A stretch of 64,000 nt of DNA from Phaeotremella fagi (Eukaryota; Basidiomycota; Tremellomycetes; Tremellales; Phaeotremellaceae): the NCBI GenBank assembly GCA_001599715.1, contig BCHU01000006.1:850765-914764 (forward strand), written 5' to 3'. Both the position numbers and the translations under genes were made by a program. Shown here piece by piece: positions 61,195-64,000 of this stretch. A model generated the notes under the pieces. The model was not told where the DNA came from. It made no database searches and saw nothing but the letters and a program-made list of their open reading frames with translations. Position 1 is the first letter of the stretch; every line of letters begins with the position of its first letter.

Positions 61195-64000
61195 ATGGAG
61201 GACAACTTCATTGTACCTCCAATATCAGGCTTCGAGACAGAATACGACAGGAATCCAGATACTCTAGGTCTATCGGATGAAGAAGAGGACGGAGATCAAT
61301 ATGATCGAAATGAAATATTCATGCCAGCCGTTCAATCATTGGTGAACGCTATCGGTGGATACGAAGAGATACCATCACCAACGAATCCAAATCAGCTGAT
61401 AACGATCTATCGACCTGGTGACTCAGTTCTGGGAGTTTTGAAAGATTTGAAGAAACTTTGGAGGAAAGATGATACGGACGACGAAAGAACTGTAGCTAGA
61501 TGTATGGCGAAAGCTGGATTGATGAAAGAATTGGTTGCACTCTTGGTTGAATGTGCCGATCGAGGTGATTGGGGTAGAAAGGTTTCTTTGGTTGCTTGTA
61601 TGTCTATTGCTCGTCTTATTACGATTGTAGCAGAAATCGAGCTAATTCGTTGTATTCAGGTGATTTGATCGCTGCTCTGACTTGGCCTATCGATGTTGCT
61701 CAAGAACTGAAAGAGATGGAGGACGAAAAAGGGGTGATCACCGATTATGCCAGTTTACTAAGGAATCAAGTGGAATATAAAGCTTTGTTACTCAAGACCA
61801 ATGCTCCATTAAGATGTATCTTATCCTTGATGCTACCAAGTTTAGCTAAAACTCAGAAGTATGTCTCAATCTTTTACTTCGTTGTGTACTGACCTTTTAT
61901 CACATTGTCAGAGAGGAGAAAGATCAGAGGATCATTTCATTGGGCTTACATATCGTCAGAAACTTACTGGCTACTCGAGATGTTGTTGCAGAGGGGACGG
62001 ATATTGGTGATAAAGAGGAATTGGCGAATTTACAGGTGAGTTCAAAGGGAGATAGAATGATTGACTCAGCTGAATCATTACTCTGTAGTCAAACCTCATC
62101 ATTCAATTGGATAAACTCACTTATCTCCAACTGCTATTGACTCTAGCCTCTTGTGCTGATCAAACGGATTTTAATCAATTCAACGTCCTAGTCCTCGACA
62201 TCTTGTATTTGATATTTCGATCGACAAAACCCAAGGACCTAAAATCCAATCAGGACAGAGTAAGTTTCTTCCTGACTGGGCTTACATCTGCTTGATTTCT
62301 AACAATCAACTCTCATTAGGCTCCTATAGAAAATTTGACGAAGTTATTGGACAATGAGAAAAGGCAGAAAGCAAAACAATATCAAAATGGATCAACGAGG
62401 CATTCAAGATTTGGAACAACGATATCTGTTGTTGGTGTAGGTCGAATATATTGGTATGAGAAATCTCTACTAACGTGACCCAGGGCGATCATAAGATCAT
62501 TCTACACAAGCAGAACGCTATAAAGGTCAACGCAGGTCAAGTACTTGATGAACTCAAAAAGAAAGTACGAGTTAAATTGCGGAAAGTCGTAAGTCACTCC
62601 GCTGACCAGAGGAACATGGAAACTGACGATGGATTTCTAGGATGACATCGCGGTGGCAGCTAATCTAAGTCCACAATGTATCTCCGTCCTGAAAACATTT
62701 GCATATAGCTTTATCGGAGCATGTTTTAACAGTATGTCTCTTCCCAATCTTCTAGAATGTAACTGAAGCCCTGCAAGCATTCTTCGCTTCCATACTGAAA
62801 GACATTCGAATGGAAAGAACGAAAATTCGACCAACGGATAACGTTCGAACTTTTTACCTATCAACATTTTTTATAGAATATCTGTTAATACTACGACGTC
62901 AAATGGCTCCGAAACCTGGTCCAGACGGTGTAAAAGAAACTTATCCATTTGATTTATCTCTGGGATTGGTCGAGGAGATGGCTGAAGTCGAAAGTGTCAA
63001 GTGGGTCGTTATGAGGATGAGAGTGACCATGGATGACAGGGTATGTTTTGTGACGCCCAGAAGAGGATGCGTGCTGACCACCCTAGCCCCCTGCATGGAC
63101 TGAACTCCAAGCTTGTTTGAATTGTTTCACTCAAATCGTGAGTGGTTCTCAACGGGTTGAGCTGACAATAATAGCTTTTGCTTATTGATGCTATGTCTAC
63201 TTCTGACGAGCCGGACGATGTTGAAGTGGCAGAGATCCTTCAAAATCAACTTTACTATAACGGTGATATTTTGGATTCTTCACTTCAAGTGATCACCCAA
63301 TATAAAGATCAATCTATTGGGTTAGTTTCCACTTCGCAAAACTTCACTATACAACCGCTTATGACTCTCTAGATACCTGGATTCAGTCGTTCATTTCGCA
63401 TACGTACTTTTGAGGATGTTAGAAAAGTATTCGAAACAGAAATCGTTCATGTTCGTCCGAAAAAGAAGAGCTGCAAGAAACAAACGAAAACAATTACCAC
63501 AGGATATCAACGGTCTGCCAGAAGATATCCATGGTCAGGATGGAGAAGTTGAGAATGTCCCAGATAGAGATGCGCCCAGTTATGCTGAACACGCTTTCAC
63601 CTTCACTAGTTTTGAAAAGGTATGTTTTTCGTTATCTACGTCTTGAGGTTATTCTTACGTGATCGTCTTGTAGCGTTTCGCCCAAGAACAAGTCACAAAT
63701 ACTCTTCTGAGCTATTTGTCACGTTTCAATGATTTTGATGAACCAGATCAAATGAAGAGGGTGGTAGGATTGATGCATCGTCAAGTTATCAAAAATAAAG
63801 CAGAAGGTTTATATTTCAGAGTAAGGGACTTTTCAATTCACATTAGAATCAGCTGATGCAGGTTTCAAATTCTACAGGTCTCCAGTCTTAATTTGTTCAA
63901 AAAGATCCTCGACGATCAACTGTCGTTACCTAAATCCGACACCTCGAAAGATCTTCTTCAACTACTGAACTACATTATCAAGAAGTTCTTCAAGAAAGTT
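61195..64000 (+). CDS. TOF1: Topoisomerase 1-associated factor, Timeless/TOF1/Swi1 (partial at window end)
   Basis: Multi-exon gene from ATG at 61195, incomplete at the right edge. The opening Asp/Glu-rich stretch is followed by the Timeless N-domain: IFMPAVQSLVNAIGGYEEIP, KDLKKLWRKDD, and TYLQLLLTLASCADQTDFNQ then FNVLVLDILYLIFRS. Together with Csm3/Swi3 and Mrc1/Claspin, Tof1 forms the fork-protection complex that stabilises stalled replication forks. The reading fits the family in order and spacing as far as the window goes. Confidence 0.9.

Overview
The window looks like nuclear DNA of a basidiomycete yeast or fungus, most probably a tremellomycete of the Cryptococcus/Kwoniella type. The housekeeping genes are broken by many 40-90 bp introns with GTRNGT donors and YAG acceptors. 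Genes are dense and lie on both strands, and a basidiomycete-type DUF6534 membrane protein is present. All assignments come from reading the sequence and recalling protein families; no search was run.

Layout. 1-6 kb: the 3' end of an unrecognised gene, an intronless WD40 protein, a membrane-anchored thioredoxin-fold protein without its CxxC, and a 161-residue tropomyosin built from seven exons. 7-12.7 kb: three same-strand coiled-coil genes sharing an identical 16-base promoter element, then a divergent unrecognised gene. 13-18.5 kb: a BTG/TOB protein and an Sds3-like histone-deacetylase-complex subunit, divergently arranged. 19-27 kb: a run that resembles a small catabolic cluster (ACS-type MFS permease, DHA2-type MFS transporter, HAD hydrolase, FAD amine/amino-acid oxidoreductase). 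27-31.6 kb: a metacaspase with a His/Lys/Thr repeat prodomain, followed by a tandem pair of orphan genes, one carrying a single-base frameshift. 32-41.5 kb: a LEA-like mitochondrial protein, a TMEM205-like protein, a MARVEL-like tetraspan protein, a flavin-reductase-like protein, the DUF6534 protein and EOS1. 42-47 kb: a DHA1 transporter, an orphan gene and a secreted histidine phosphatase. 47-55.3 kb: RNA polymerase III largest subunit and SLY1. 55.6-60.8 kb: a segmental duplication of a two-gene orphan unit (B-A, B-A) plus a possible third relative. 61.2 kb to the end: TOF1/Swi1/Timeless, cut by the window edge.

Two kinds of genes stand out. The conserved genes (RPC1, SLY1, TOF1, tropomyosin, SDS3, transporters) are intron-rich, and several use exons of 3-23 nt. 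The unrecognised genes (coiled-coil trio, the 29.6-31.6 kb pair, the 45 kb gene, the A/B cassettes) have zero or one intron and sit in local paralogous clusters. The two most interesting signals are the coiled-coil trio with its shared promoter element and the duplicated B-A cassette between SLY1 and TOF1.
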